Shown: in pieces, positions 1-9,183 of the stretch
How positions within the stretch are numbered: position 1 is the first letter of the stretch
How the letters are laid out: every line of letters starts with the position of its first letter
Assembly (NCBI GenBank): GCA_016790815.1
Contig: JAEUOG010000013.1
Location: 18,155 to 82,154, forward strand
Source: Dechloromonas sp.
GTDB taxonomy: Bacteria; Pseudomonadota; Gammaproteobacteria; Burkholderiales; Rhodocyclaceae
Direction of reading: 5' to 3'
Length of the DNA stretch: 64,000 nucleotides
The notes under the pieces: generated by a model
Seen by the model: the letters and a program-made list of their open reading frames with translations, nothing else
Told to the model about the DNA's origin: nothing
Database searches by the model: none
Translations under genes and position numbers: made by a program

Positions 1-870
1 GGCTGCCTTGAGCTGGGCCTCGGCCGCCTTGAGGTCAGGCCGCCGCACCAGCGCCTCGGCGATCAGTGCATCGATTTCCTTCTGGAAAGCCAGTTCTGGC
101 GGCATTGCCGGCATGGCGGCCAGCACAATCGGCTGTTGTGCGGCAAAACCGAGGGCATTGGCCAGGGCTCCCAAGGCGTTACGCGCCTCACCCTCTGCCC
201 GGATGCGATTCAGCGTCGCCTGCGACAGCGCGGTCTGCGCCTGCAGGCGGTCCGCCGGCGTCGCGACACCAACGCCGTAGCGAGCGTCAGCAGCCTGATA
301 GCTCTCGCGCGCCGAACGCTCGGCCTCCGTTGCCGAAACCACAGCCGCCTGCGTCGCCTGCGCCGAGTAGTAAGTCTGCAACGCGGCGAGAAACAGCGAC
401 TGGACCATCGCGTCCTGCGTCGCCGCAGCCGCATTGAGCAACTGCTGCGCATTCTCGACATTGGCAGAGCGCTGGCCGAAATCGAGCAGCAGCAAGGAGA
501 GCGTGAGTGCGGCGGAGCGCCGATTGAACGAACCGTCGTCATACTGAAAACGTGTGACGTTGGCGCTGCCATCAAGATTCGGCAACCAGCCCGCCTTGGC
601 AACACCGACCAGCGCCGCCTGCACCCGCGCCGAGGCCCACACTTCACGCGTTTGCGGGTGGTTGCACAGCGCCAGGTCCACAGCATCCAGGGCTGTCAGC
701 GCCGTTGCCGGCATCGCGGTGGCACAGGGCGCTTCGCCGACCCGCCCGGCCAGGCTGGGCGACACCTTGAGCGGTGCCATGGCGTCCGTTGAAAATGGAT
801 CATCGAGCCCGCCAGCCCACGCCGGCAGGACTGCTGCGGTCAACAGGAAGAAACCGGGTAAAAATCGCAT
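1..870 (-). CDS. TolC-family outer membrane efflux protein (3' end beyond window)
   Basis: Outer membrane channel component of a tripartite efflux or type I secretion system. The minus-strand frame is open from the ATG at 870 to the window edge (290 codons), so the C-terminal third is missing. The N-terminus MRFLPGFFLLTAAVLPAWAG is a good signal peptide. The mature part has the family's long helices, with DAVDLALCNHPQTREVWA and a stretch rich in A, Q and L with many heptad-like repeats (LLNAAAATQDAMVQSLFLAA). TolC proteins carry two such repeats; only the first and the start of the second are visible. The partner genes (adaptor and pump) would be downstream, outside the window. Family assignment is firm, substrate unknown. 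Confidence 0.85.
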   Translation of the reverse strand, partial: MRFLPGFFLLTAAVLPAWAGGLDDPFSTDAMAPLKVSPSLAGRVGEAPCATAMPATALTALDAVDLALCNHPQTREVWASARVQAALVGVAKAGWLPNLDGSANVTRFQYDDGSFNRRSAALTLSLLLLDFGQRSANVENAQQLLNAAAATQDAMVQSLFLAALQTYYSAQATQAAVVSATEAERSARESYQAADARYGVGVATPADRLQAQTALSQATLNRIRAEGEARNALGALANALGFAAQQPIVLAAMPAMPPELAFQKEIDALIAEALVRRPDLKAAEAQLKAA

Positions 871-1003
871 GACCGCCAGTTTAGCCTTACCGGAAAAAAC
901 AGTCGTTACAGTTTGTTTCCGGAACTGACTCACCCACCCCGGGGGCACACTGCGTTAACACGAGTAAAGCGCTGATATGGCGACCACACCGCCCGCCCCA
1001 TCG

Positions 1004-1498
1004 TCACCCACCGTGCAGCATCGCACGCTGAATGTCCGATTCGAGCACCTGGGTATCGACGCCGCTTAGCCGACCAAGGATGATTTCCTCAACGGCCTGC
1101 TCCAACGACTGGGTGGCGGCCCGCTCATCCAGCGGACTCAAGCCGTCGCGAAACGCGATCCACTGGGCAACCGTAATTTCCTGTGCCGTCAGCCCGGTTG
1201 GGACCCCCTCCGGCAGGTCGAGGCCCAGTTCTATCAACTGGCGCACAATCTCTTTTCGTCCGCCACGAATCGCCATTTTCAACGGCGATGTCGTCACCGT
1301 GTTGTCCGGCAGATTGACGACGAATCCGTGTGCAAATAACGCCCTGACAATATCGGCTTGGCCGAGAAAACAGGCCATGCCCATGGCCAAACCGTCAGGA
1401 CCTGCACGCTCATGCGCAGGGTCGGCAGCGAGCGCAGCATGAACGCTGGACAGGTTTCCGGCTCTGATTGCTTTGATAAGGTCTGGCTGATCGGTCAT
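1004..1498 (-). CDS. Ankyrin-repeat protein
   Basis: 164-residue cytoplasmic protein of unknown role. It starts MTDQPDLIKAIRAGNLSSVHA and shows at least three ankyrin-type repeats in the first 100 residues, seen as the helix pairs around GLAMGMACFLGQADIVRALFA and SPLKMAIRGGRKEIVRQLIE. The last 60 residues are acidic and helical without repeats. Ankyrin proteins bind other proteins, but no partner can be named. There is no signal peptide. It is divergent from pyrD, with about 170 bases between the starts. The frame is clean and codon use resembles its neighbours, so I regard it as a real gene. Confidence 0.8.
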   Translation of the reverse strand: MTDQPDLIKAIRAGNLSSVHAALAADPAHERAGPDGLAMGMACFLGQADIVRALFAHGFVVNLPDNTVTTSPLKMAIRGGRKEIVRQLIELGLDLPEGVPTGLTAQEITVAQWIAFRDGLSPLDERAATQSLEQAVEEIILGRLSGVDTQVLESDIQRAMLHGG

Positions 1499-1668
1499 CG
1501 GATCAAACGAAAAGCACGGTTACAGTGAAAGCATGTTAGCTGACTGTCAGCATTGCGTCTGTGATGCATTCCACTAATCCGCCTTGCCATGGCGAGAAGG
1601 ACCGCCACCCACTTTCTATCGTCGCCAGCCCAAATCGCGGCATGCATTGCGGTAAAATGCCGCCCACT

Positions 1669-2712
1669 ATGCTCTATCCCCTTATCCGCAAGTTCTTTTT
1701 CGCTCTCGACGCCGAAACCGCCCACGGAATCGGCATGAGTGGCATCGATTTCATCAACGCCGCCGGCTTTTCCTGCCTGGTCGCGAAAAAGGTCACCGCC
1801 TGTCCGGTCGATGTGATGGGCCTGAAGTTCCCGAATCCTGTTGGTTTGGCTGCCGGTCTCGACAAGAACGGTGACCACATCGATGCCTTGGCCAAGCTCG
1901 GCTTCGGATTCATCGAAATCGGCACGATCACGCCGCACCCGCAGGATGGCAACCCGAAGCCACGCCTGTTCCGCATCCCCGAGGCGCAGGGCATCATCAA
2001 CCGGATGGGCTTCAACAATGCCGGGGTCGACAAGCTGCTGGAAAACGTCCGCGCAGCCGAATTCCCCAAAAAGGGTGGCATCCTTGGCATCAACATCGGC
2101 AAGAACGCAACGACGCCCATCGAGAAGGCGGCTGACGACTACTTGATCTGCCTCGACAAGGTGTACAACGACGCCAGCTACGTCACGGTCAACATCTCGT
2201 CGCCCAACACCAAGAACCTGCGCGAACTGCAAAAGGACGAGGCGCTCGACGACCTGCTGTCCCAGCTCAAGGCCAGACAGCTGCAACTGGCCGAACAGCA
2301 CGGCAAATACGTGCCGATGGCACTCAAGATCGCCCCCGATCTTGATGACGAGCAGATCACCGCCATCGCCGACGCGCTGCGTCGTCACCGTTTCGACAGC
2401 GTCATCGCCACCAACACCACGCTGTCGCGCGACGGCGTCGAGGGCTTGCCGAATGCTGCCGAAACGGGCGGACTTTCGGGTAAGCCAGTTTTTGAGAAAT
2501 CGACCGCCGTGCTGAAAAAACTGTCTGTTGCGCTGGCTGGCGAACTCCCGATCATCGGCGTCGGCGGCATCATGGGTGGCGAGGACGCTGCCGAGAAAAT
2601 CCGTGCCGGCGCAAGCCTGGTGCAGTTCTACAGCGGTTTCATCTACCGCGGACCTGATCTGGTCAGCGAGGTGGCAGAAACGTTGGCCAATGTCATGCGG
2701 AAGGCCCGCTAA
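1669..2712 (+). CDS. pyrD: Dihydroorotate dehydrogenase (quinone), class 2
   Basis: Fourth step of pyrimidine synthesis: oxidises dihydroorotate to orotate with FMN and passes electrons to the quinone pool at the inner membrane. 347 residues, close to the usual class 2 length. The start [20 protein letters not shown] holds the amphipathic membrane helix of this class. An in-frame ATG at 1561 would add 36 unrelated residues, so I chose 1669. Visible family motifs are [49 protein letters not shown] with the catalytic serine region, and [13 protein letters not shown] near the phosphate-binding site. It is followed 72 bases later by rnfA, so the two may or may not be cotranscribed. Confidence 0.97.
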   Translation: MLYPLIRKFFFALDAETAHGIGMSGIDFINAAGFSCLVAKKVTACPVDVMGLKFPNPVGLAAGLDKNGDHIDALAKLGFGFIEIGTITPHPQDGNPKPRLFRIPEAQGIINRMGFNNAGVDKLLENVRAAEFPKKGGILGINIGKNATTPIEKAADDYLICLDKVYNDASYVTVNISSPNTKNLRELQKDEALDDLLSQLKARQLQLAEQHGKYVPMALKIAPDLDDEQITAIADALRRHRFDSVIATNTTLSRDGVEGLPNAAETGGLSGKPVFEKSTAVLKKLSVALAGELPIIGVGGIMGGEDAAEKIRAGASLVQFYSGFIYRGPDLVSEVAETLANVMRKAR

Positions 2713-2784
2713 AGCCACAAGCAGCGCGCGGTTGTTTGCACTGCAGCAAAGTCCGATAATACGCGCGTCAGGTTTGCCCAATTT

Positions 2785-3369
2785 ATGAGCCACTACTTAT
2801 TCATCCTCGTCGGCGCGGTGCTGGTCAACAACGTCGTGCTGGTGAAGATCCTCGGTCTTTGCCCCTTCATGGGCGTTTCCAAGAAACTGGAAACCGCCTA
2901 TGGCATGGGCGCCGCCACAACATTTGTGCTGACCATGGCAACCGGCGCCAGCTACATCATCGACCATTACCTGTTGATCCCGTTCGGGCTGGAATACCTG
3001 CGTACGCTGTCCTTCATCGTCACCATCGCAGCCATTGTCCAGCTTACCGAAATGGTCATTGCCAAGACTTCGCCAACGCTGCAGCAGACGCTGGGCATCT
3101 ACCTGCCGCTGATCACCACCAACTGCGCCGTGCTCGGCGTCCCACTGCTCAATATCGCCAACGGCTACAATTTCGTCGAATCGCTGCTGTTCGGAGCCGG
3201 CAGCGCCTTTGGTTTCTCGCTGGTTTTGATCCTTTTCGCCGGTATCCGCGAACGTATCGAAGGGGCCGACGTCCCCATTCATTTCCGTGGCGCAGCCATC
3301 GCAATGGTGACCGCCGGCCTCATGGCACTGGCTTTCATGGGCTTCGCCGGCCTGGACAAGTACCAGTAA
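2785..3369 (+). CDS. rnfA: Rnf complex membrane subunit RnfA (RsxA)
   Basis: Integral membrane subunit of the ion-translocating ferredoxin:NAD+ oxidoreductase (Rnf); in some bacteria the same complex (Rsx) keeps SoxR reduced. 194 residues with six hydrophobic segments. The opening [20 protein letters not shown], then [15 protein letters not shown] and [16 protein letters not shown], are RnfA signatures, including the conserved cysteines thought to hold an iron-sulfur centre between RnfA and RnfE. It is the first gene of a six-gene operon A-B-C-D-G-E and its stop overlaps the rnfB start (TAATG). RnfE at the other end of the operon is its structural twin. Confidence 0.97.
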   Translation: MSHYLFILVGAVLVNNVVLVKILGLCPFMGVSKKLETAYGMGAATTFVLTMATGASYIIDHYLLIPFGLEYLRTLSFIVTIAAIVQLTEMVIAKTSPTLQQTLGIYLPLITTNCAVLGVPLLNIANGYNFVESLLFGAGSAFGFSLVLILFAGIRERIEGADVPIHFRGAAIAMVTAGLMALAFMGFAGLDKYQ

Positions 3370-3947
3370 TGGATATTCTTCTCGCCATCGCCATCATGGC
3401 CCTCGGGGCTGTCGTTCTCGGGGCTGCCCTCGGTTTCGCCGCCATCAAGTTCAAGGTCGAGGGCGACCCGCTGGTCGAAAAGATCGAGGCCATCCTGCCA
3501 CAGACCCAGTGCGGCCAGTGCGGCTTTCCAGGCTGCAAACCCTATGCCGAAGCCATCGTCAATGGCGAAGAAATCAACAAGTGCCCGCCAGGCGGGACCG
3601 AAGGCGTGCAGCGCCTCGCCGACCTTCTCGGACGCGAAGTCAAGCCGCTCGATGCCGAGGAAAAACCGAAGTCGGTCGCCATCATCGACGAGAACACCTG
3701 CATCGGCTGCACGCTGTGCATCCAGGCCTGCCCGGTCGATGCCATCGTCGGCGCCGCCAAGCAGATGCACACCATCATCGGCCAGCAATGTACCGGCTGC
3801 GAACTATGCCTGCCGCCCTGCCCGGTCGAATGCATCCACATGGAAGTCATCCAGGAAACCATCGACAACTGGAAGTGGAAGTATCCGGTCGTCGAGATGA
3901 GGGTTGAAACGACTGACAAGGCCGCGCCGATGAAGGAAGCTGCCTGA
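3369..3947 (+). CDS. rnfB: Rnf complex iron-sulfur subunit RnfB
   Basis: Electron entry subunit of Rnf that takes electrons from ferredoxin. 192 residues: an N-terminal membrane helix (about residues 3-25), a four-cysteine cluster domain with CGQCGFPGC and a fourth cysteine in NKCPPGG, then two ferredoxin-type 4Fe-4S motifs, [12 protein letters not shown] and [12 protein letters not shown]. The start ATG at 3369 overlaps the rnfA stop and gives the expected N-terminus [20 protein letters not shown]. The stop overlaps the rnfC start. A larger open frame begins at 2859, but its first 170 residues are rnfA read out of frame. Confidence 0.96.
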   Translation: MDILLAIAIMALGAVVLGAALGFAAIKFKVEGDPLVEKIEAILPQTQCGQCGFPGCKPYAEAIVNGEEINKCPPGGTEGVQRLADLLGREVKPLDAEEKPKSVAIIDENTCIGCTLCIQACPVDAIVGAAKQMHTIIGQQCTGCELCLPPCPVECIHMEVIQETIDNWKWKYPVVEMRVETTDKAAPMKEAA

Positions 3948-5704
3948 TGCTGATGAATCTGTTCAAGTTCAAGGGTGGCGTCAAGCCACCGAGCAACAAG
4001 CTGCAATCGAACCATCTGCCCATTGCCCAGGCACCGATGCCATCGCGTCTGGTCGTGCCCTTGCACCAGAGCATCGGCGGCACGCCGCAGCCAATCGTCG
4101 CAGCCGGCGATCATGTTCTCAAGGGCCAGAAAATCGGCGAGGCTGACGGCTGGATTTCCGCCGCCGTTCATGCACCGACCTCGGGCACCGTGCTCGAGGT
4201 AGCGATGCATGTCCGCCCCCATCCGTCCGGCCTCGACTCGCTGTGTGTGGTCATCGAACCCGACGGCAAGGACGAGTGGATCACCCGCACACCCATCGAT
4301 CACAAGGCGGCAGCGCCGGCTGACGTTTTCCATCACCTGCAGCAATGCGGCATCGTCGGCCTCGGCGGCGCCGGCTTCCCGGCCCACGGCAAGCTGACGC
4401 CGTCCAAGGGCGTGGCGATGGATGAGTTGATCATCAACGGCGCCGAGTGCGAACCTTTCATCACCTGCGACGACCTGCTCATGCGCGAACGCGCCGATGA
4501 AGTCGTGCGCGGCATTGCCGTTTTCCGCGACCTGCTGCAACCGAAAAGGGTGCTGATCGGCATCGAGGACAACAAGCCGGAAGCCATCGCCGCCATGCAG
4601 GCTGCGGTCGACGCCCAGAACGAGCCGTTTTCCGTCGTTGCCGTGCCGACGCTTTACCCGGCCGGCGGCGCCAAGCAACTGATCCGCGTGCTGACCGGCA
4701 AGGAAGTTCCCGGCTCGATGCGCTCGACCGCCGACATGGGCGTTCAGGTCTTCAATGTCGGCACGGCCTACAGCGCCTGGCGTGCCGTCGCCCACGGCGA
4801 GCCGCTGATCTCGCGCATCCTGACCATCACCGGCAATGTCCACGCACCGCGCAATTACGAAGTGCTGATCGGCACACCGATGGGCGAACTGCTCGCCCTC
4901 GCCCAGCCGCACCCGGACACCGACGGCATTCTGATGGGTGGCCCGATGATGGGCTTCCTGGTGCCCAACCCGCAGGTACCGGTGGTCAAGACGACCAACT
5001 GCCTGATCGCCCACGACGACCGGCTGTTCCCGCCCAAGGCGCCGGAAATGCCATGCATCCGCTGCGGCTCGTGCGCACAGGTATGTCCGCACGAACTGCA
5101 GCCGTTCGAGATGTACTGGTTCTCGCGCGCCAAGAATTTCGGCAAGACGCAGGAATACAACATCTTCGACTGCATCGAATGCGGTTGCTGCTCCTACGTC
5201 TGCCCGTCGCGCATCCCGCTGGTCCAGTATTTCCGCTTTGCCAAGAGCGAGATATGGGCACGCGAACGTGAAAAAAACGCGGCCGACGCCGCCAAGTCCC
5301 GCTTCGAGTTCAAGCAAGTGCGCGAAGAACGCGAGAAGGCCGAAAAGGCTGAAAAGCTGGCCAAGGCCGCCGCCGCGCAGGCAGCGAAAAAGGCGGCCGA
5401 AGCTGCAGCCGCGGCCAATACAGAAAACGCTACCGCGCCAACTGCCGAGACTGTAACCACACCGGCCGTTGCTGACCCAGCGGCAGCTGCGGTCAACCCG
5501 GAAAAAGAGGCGAAACGCGCCACCATCGAAGCCGCCATGGCCCGTGCCAAGGCGCAGCGCGAAGCCGTTCAGCCCAAGAACACCGAAAGCCTGACGCCCG
5601 AGCAGCAGAAGGCTGCCGCCGAAATCGAGGCACGCCGCGTAGCCGCCCACCTGATAGAGCCCGAGCCGGTCGCCTCCGCACCGGCCAGCGAGAAACCCGA
5701 GTAA
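3947..5704 (+). CDS. rnfC: Rnf complex NADH/flavin and iron-sulfur subunit RnfC
   Basis: Peripheral subunit with the NAD(H) and FMN sites. 585 residues. The N-terminal barrel-sandwich part is followed by the glycine-rich GLGGAGFPAHGKL and the NGAECEPFIT motif, then two 4Fe-4S motifs, CIRCGSCAQVCP and CIECGCCSYVCP. From about residue 440 the protein ends in a low-complexity tail rich in A, E and K, typical of gamma- and betaproteobacterial RnfC and variable in length. The ATG at 3947 overlaps the rnfB stop; an ATG at 3953 is a possible alternative. A short stretch of the tail near 5490 resembles the dispersed repeat core, but this is probably chance. Confidence 0.96.
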   Translation: MLMNLFKFKGGVKPPSNKLQSNHLPIAQAPMPSRLVVPLHQSIGGTPQPIVAAGDHVLKGQKIGEADGWISAAVHAPTSGTVLEVAMHVRPHPSGLDSLCVVIEPDGKDEWITRTPIDHKAAAPADVFHHLQQCGIVGLGGAGFPAHGKLTPSKGVAMDELIINGAECEPFITCDDLLMRERADEVVRGIAVFRDLLQPKRVLIGIEDNKPEAIAAMQAAVDAQNEPFSVVAVPTLYPAGGAKQLIRVLTGKEVPGSMRSTADMGVQVFNVGTAYSAWRAVAHGEPLISRILTITGNVHAPRNYEVLIGTPMGELLALAQPHPDTDGILMGGPMMGFLVPNPQVPVVKTTNCLIAHDDRLFPPKAPEMPCIRCGSCAQVCPHELQPFEMYWFSRAKNFGKTQEYNIFDCIECGCCSYVCPSRIPLVQYFRFAKSEIWAREREKNAADAAKSRFEFKQVREEREKAEKAEKLAKAAAAQAAKKAAEAAAAANTENATAPTAETVTTPAVADPAAAAVNPEKEAKRATIEAAMARAKAQREAVQPKNTESLTPEQQKAAAEIEARRVAAHLIEPEPVASAPASEKPE

Positions 5705-6720
5705 TGTTCGCCCCCGCCCCCTTCCTTCTTAAAGACGTCAGCGTCAGCCAGGTCATGATCCAGGTCTGCGTCGCGCTGATTCCGGGCATCGCCGCCTATG
5801 CCAGCCTCGTCGGCCCGGCGATCCTGGTTCAGATCGTCGTTGCAACGCTCTCCGCATTGCTGGCCGAAGCCGCCATGTTGAAGCTGCGCGGCAAATCCAT
5901 GGCCATGTTCCTGACCGATGGCTCTGCCATCGTCACCGCCTGGCTCATCGCCCTGACTTTCCCGCCGTTGGCACCTTGGTGGCTTGTAGCCACCGGCACC
6001 GTCTTTGCCATCATCGTCGCCAAGCACCTGTATGGCGGACTGGGCCAGAACCCGTTCAACCCGGCGATGGTCGCCTTCGCCGTCTGCATCGTCGCATTTC
6101 CGGCCCTGATGTCGCAGTGGCCCAGCGTCGGGCTGCAACTGGGACTGATCGAGCAGATGAACATCATTCTGGGCTGGGCGCCGCGTGTCGATGCGCTGTC
6201 CGGCGCCACCCCGCTCGATGCCATGAAAACGGCGCTCAAGCTGGGTGAAGGCGGTTTCGATGTCACTGCGCTGCTCGCCAATCAGGACATCTACGGCAAC
6301 TTCGCCGGTCGCGGCTGGGAATGGGTAGCGTCCGGCTACCTGCTCGGCGGCCTCTGGCTGTGGCAGCGCAAACTGATCACCTGGCACGTGCCGGTGTCCT
6401 TCATTGCATCCATGAGCGTGCTCTCCGGCGCCCTGTGGCTCTACAGCCCTAGCCAGTTCGCCAGCCCGCTCTTCCACTTGCTCTCCGGTGGCGCCATGCT
6501 CGGTGCCTTCTTCATCGCCACCGACCCGGTTTCCGGCTGCACGACACCGCGTGGCAAGTTGATCTTCGGTGCCGGCGCCGGCCTGCTTGCCTACATCATT
6601 CGTGTTTTCGGCGGCTATCCCGATGGCGTCGCCTTCGCGGTGCTTCTCATGAACCTCTCGGCCCCGCTCATCGACCTGCTGACGCAGCCGCCGGTTTTCG
6701 GCATGAAGGACAAGGCATGA
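5704..6720 (+). CDS. rnfD: Rnf complex membrane subunit RnfD
   Basis: Membrane subunit that carries a covalently bound FMN and forms part of the ion path. 338 residues, about ten hydrophobic segments. The flavin attachment motif SGATPLD is present, with the modified threonine near residue 169. Other family stretches are GGLGQNPFNPAMVA and FFIATDPVSGCTTPRGKLIFG. The start overlaps the rnfC stop (TAATG) and the stop overlaps the rnfG start (ATGA), so translation is probably coupled through the operon. Confidence 0.97.
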   Translation: MFAPAPFLLKDVSVSQVMIQVCVALIPGIAAYASLVGPAILVQIVVATLSALLAEAAMLKLRGKSMAMFLTDGSAIVTAWLIALTFPPLAPWWLVATGTVFAIIVAKHLYGGLGQNPFNPAMVAFAVCIVAFPALMSQWPSVGLQLGLIEQMNIILGWAPRVDALSGATPLDAMKTALKLGEGGFDVTALLANQDIYGNFAGRGWEWVASGYLLGGLWLWQRKLITWHVPVSFIASMSVLSGALWLYSPSQFASPLFHLLSGGAMLGAFFIATDPVSGCTTPRGKLIFGAGAGLLAYIIRVFGGYPDGVAFAVLLMNLSAPLIDLLTQPPVFGMKDKA

Positions 6721-7382
6721 CCAGCGCGCCAAAGGAATACACAGCGCCCGTCATGGCCGTCCGCACGGCGATCACGCTGTTCGTCTTTGTCTCCATTTTC
6801 ACCGGCCTGCTCTCTGCTGCTTACCTATGGACCAAGCCCGCCATCGACGCCTCGGCCGTTCAAGAGAAGATGAAGCTGGTAGACGAGGTACTGCCGAGCA
6901 GCGAGTACGACAACGCCCTGCTTAGCGACACCTTCGCACTACCGGCAACACCGGAGCTGACGCTGACCGACCCGACCTTGCTCTACCGCGCCCGCAAGAA
7001 CGGCCAGCCCGTCGCGCTGATTTTCGAGGCTGTCGCCCCCGATGGTTATGCCGGCAAGATCCGCCTGATCATGGCGGTCCGCGCCAATGGCGAGGTCGCA
7101 GGCGTACGCGTGACGCAACACAAGGAAACGCCGGGTCTGGGCGATTACGTCGAGGTCAAGAAGGACAAGAACAAGGCCCGACCGTGGATCACCCAATTCA
7201 ATGGCTTGTCGCTGGCCCAGGTGACAGCCAAGGAGTGGAAGGTCAAGAAGGACGGCGGCCGCATCGACTACTACGCTGGTGCGACCGTCACCCCGCGCGC
7301 CGTAGCCAAAGCCGCGCTCAAGGCCGCACAATGGGCCGAGGCCAATCGTGACCGCCTGTTCGCCGAAGGAGCCGCCAAATGA
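6717..7382 (+). CDS. rnfG: Rnf complex FMN-binding subunit RnfG
   Basis: Subunit with one N-terminal membrane helix (residues about 15-38) and a periplasmic FMN-binding domain. 221 residues. The attachment motif reads YYAGATVTPRAV, with the flavinylated threonine near residue 190; the usual S/T at the first position of the S-G-A-T box is alanine here, while the threonine itself is kept. ETPGLGDYVE is another family marker. It overlaps both rnfD and rnfE by four bases. Confidence 0.95.
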   Translation: MTSAPKEYTAPVMAVRTAITLFVFVSIFTGLLSAAYLWTKPAIDASAVQEKMKLVDEVLPSSEYDNALLSDTFALPATPELTLTDPTLLYRARKNGQPVALIFEAVAPDGYAGKIRLIMAVRANGEVAGVRVTQHKETPGLGDYVEVKKDKNKARPWITQFNGLSLAQVTAKEWKVKKDGGRIDYYAGATVTPRAVAKAALKAAQWAEANRDRLFAEGAAK

Positions 7383-8068
7383 TCACGCGTGACGAACTCA
7401 GAACCATCGCCGACAACGGCATCTGGAAGCAGAACACCTCCATCGTCCAGATTCTCGGCCTGTGCCCGCTGCTCGCCGTCACTACCAATGCCGTCAATGG
7501 CATCATGCTGTCGCTGGCCACGATCATCGTCATGGCCATCTCGGGCTTTGCGGTGGCCTCGCTGCGCAACCTGATTCCACATGAAATCCGCATACCGGTC
7601 TTCATCCTGATCGTCGCCGCCCTAGTCACCGTCGTCGACCTGCTGTTCAACGCCAACCTGCACGAGTTGTACCTGGTGCTCGGCATCTTCATTCCGCTCA
7701 TCGTCACCAACTGCATTGTGCTGGCCCGCGTCGAAGCCTTTGCCGCCAAGAATGCGCCCGCCCAGGCCAGTCTTGATGGCGTTTTCATGGGCATCGGCAT
7801 GCTTTGGACGCTGGCCGTGCTTGGCGCCATACGTGAGTTTCTCGGCAACGGCACAATCCTCGGCGGCATCGACATGGTTTTCCCGAGCTTGCAGCCGATC
7901 CAGGTATTGCCGGAGAGCTACCCCGGCTTCCTGCTCGCCCTGCTGCCTCCCGGCGCCTTCATCCTGCTTGGCTGCATGATCGCGTGGAAGAACTGGATAG
8001 AGGCACGCGCCGCCGAGCGCAACAAGCAGAAGCCGCCCGCCCCGGTCGCCACCGTCGGCTGCCACTGA
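7379..8068 (+). CDS. rnfE: Rnf complex membrane subunit RnfE
   Basis: Structural twin of RnfA in the opposite membrane orientation, together forming the membrane iron-sulfur site. 229 residues with six hydrophobic segments. Motifs VQILGLCPLLAVTTNAVNG and PLIVTNCIVLARVEAFA match the family. The C-terminal 25 residues are charged and proline-rich. It closes the rnf operon. A small GC hairpin (8076-8095) lies between it and the next gene. Confidence 0.96.
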   Translation: MITRDELRTIADNGIWKQNTSIVQILGLCPLLAVTTNAVNGIMLSLATIIVMAISGFAVASLRNLIPHEIRIPVFILIVAALVTVVDLLFNANLHELYLVLGIFIPLIVTNCIVLARVEAFAAKNAPAQASLDGVFMGIGMLWTLAVLGAIREFLGNGTILGGIDMVFPSLQPIQVLPESYPGFLLALLPPGAFILLGCMIAWKNWIEARAAERNKQKPPAPVATVGCH

Positions 8069-8075
8069 CCAACAT

Positions 8076-8095
8076 AGGCCGCCCCTTGCGGGCCT
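8076..8095 (+). terminator. Weak hairpin after the rnf operon
   Basis: AGGCC and GGCCT flank a short GC loop directly after rnfE. There is no T tract, so it may only slow transcription or be part of the leader of the following gene. Confidence 0.3.
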
Positions 8096-8109
8096 GATGA
8101 ACCGCCCGC

Positions 8110-9183
8110 ATGCGCATCGAATCCATCCGCCAGTCCCTGGTTGCAACCGGCGCCAAGGATTGCCACGTCGACCGCGTCATGCGCGCCTGGGCGCAGGGCA
8201 AACCGCTCGACGCCGGGCCGCGCAGCCATCCGCCGGAGACCTTCCTGCCCCTGGCCCTGCGCAATGCGCTGCCCGGGCTGAACGATGAACTCTCGGCTCT
8301 GGCCCGCGTCCGCTCCGAACATCCGGGAGAGGATGGGTCATCACGCCTGCTCGTCGAACTGGCTGACGGCCAGACCGTCGAAAGCGTTCTCCTGCCGCGC
8401 GACGGCCTCTGCATTTCAACGCAGATCGGCTGCGCCGTCGGCTGCACCTTCTGCATGACGGGCCGCGACGGCCTGCTCCGCCAGGTCAGCAGTGGTGAGA
8501 TGGTGGCCCAGGTCATTCTCGGTCGCGCCCGGCGCAAGGTGACACGCGTTGTTTTCATGGGCATGGGCGAACCGTCGCACAACATCGACAACGTACTCGA
8601 AGCGATTGACCTGCTCGGCACGGCAGGCGGCATAGGCCACAAGAATCTGGTTTTCTCGACGGTTGGCGATTTGCGCGTTTTCGAGCGTCTACCGCAGGAA
8701 ACCGTCAAACCGGCGCTGGCCATTTCACTGCATTCGACGCGCGCCGAACTGCGCGCCGAGCTGCTGCCCAAGGCTGCCCGGATCGACCCGGCCGAACTGG
8801 TTGAACTGGCCGAGCAATACGCCCGAACGACTAGCTATCCGATCCAGTACCAATGGACGCTGCTTGAGGGCATCAACGACAGCTTCGCGGAAATGGACGG
8901 TATCGTTCGCCTGCTCACTGGCAAGTACGCAATCATGAACCTGATTCCGTACAACGTTACTGCTGCACTGGCCTATCGCCGGCCAGCGGTGGAGCGCATC
9001 ACCGAACTGACCCGTTATCTGCACGCCCAGGGCATCCGGACGACCGTACGCAATTCGGCCGGGCAGGATGTCGATGGTGGTTGCGGCCAATTGCGTGCCC
9101 GCGAGGGCGCCAGCCCGCTTCTACGGTCAACCCGAAAAATTGCCCAAAAACGGAATGCGCCGGAAGCGGATTCAGCCGTCTGA
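8110..9183 (+). CDS. RlmN-like radical SAM RNA methyltransferase, divergent
   Basis: Radical SAM enzyme of the RlmN/Cfr family, which methylates C2 of adenine in 23S rRNA (and tRNA for RlmN). 357 residues. The SAM cluster motif CAVGCTFC gives cysteines at 108, 112 and 115, and the glycine-rich motif reads FMGMGEPSHN. The methyl-carrying cysteine is present in DGGCGQLRARE near the end. It differs from textbook RlmN at many positions around these motifs, and a main rlmN is usually elsewhere (near hisS or ndk), so this is probably a paralog. The last 22 residues after GASPLL come from the dispersed repeat at 9119-9155. The stop lies 12 bases inside the convergent GGDEF gene. Confidence 0.85.
   Translation: MRIESIRQSLVATGAKDCHVDRVMRAWAQGKPLDAGPRSHPPETFLPLALRNALPGLNDELSALARVRSEHPGEDGSSRLLVELADGQTVESVLLPRDGLCISTQIGCAVGCTFCMTGRDGLLRQVSSGEMVAQVILGRARRKVTRVVFMGMGEPSHNIDNVLEAIDLLGTAGGIGHKNLVFSTVGDLRVFERLPQETVKPALAISLHSTRAELRAELLPKAARIDPAELVELAEQYARTTSYPIQYQWTLLEGINDSFAEMDGIVRLLTGKYAIMNLIPYNVTAALAYRRPAVERITELTRYLHAQGIRTTVRNSAGQDVDGGCGQLRAREGASPLLRSTRKIAQKRNAPEADSAV
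9119..9155 (+). repeat. Dispersed repeat copy 1, inside the 3' end of the RlmN-like gene
   Basis: Reads CTACGGTCAACCCGAAAAAT then TGCCCAAAAACGGAAT, a close match to the family. Translated in the gene's frame it gives LRSTRKIAQK. Confidence 0.8.

Noticed and set aside
1495-2793. 432-codon open frame on the minus strand over pyrD
   Set aside because: It is antisense to a clearly functional pyrD, has no family resemblance and no ribosome site. High GC genomes keep such shadow frames open.
5488-5510. Near match to the dispersed repeat core in the rnfC tail
   Set aside because: CGGTCAACCCGGAAAAAGAG lies in an Ala/Glu/Lys tail of biased codons and lacks the right half of the repeat; chance is likely.
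3542-5650. 702-codon open frame on the minus strand over rnfB/rnfC
   Set aside because: Fully antisense to rnfC with low-complexity composition; the rnf genes are unmistakable.
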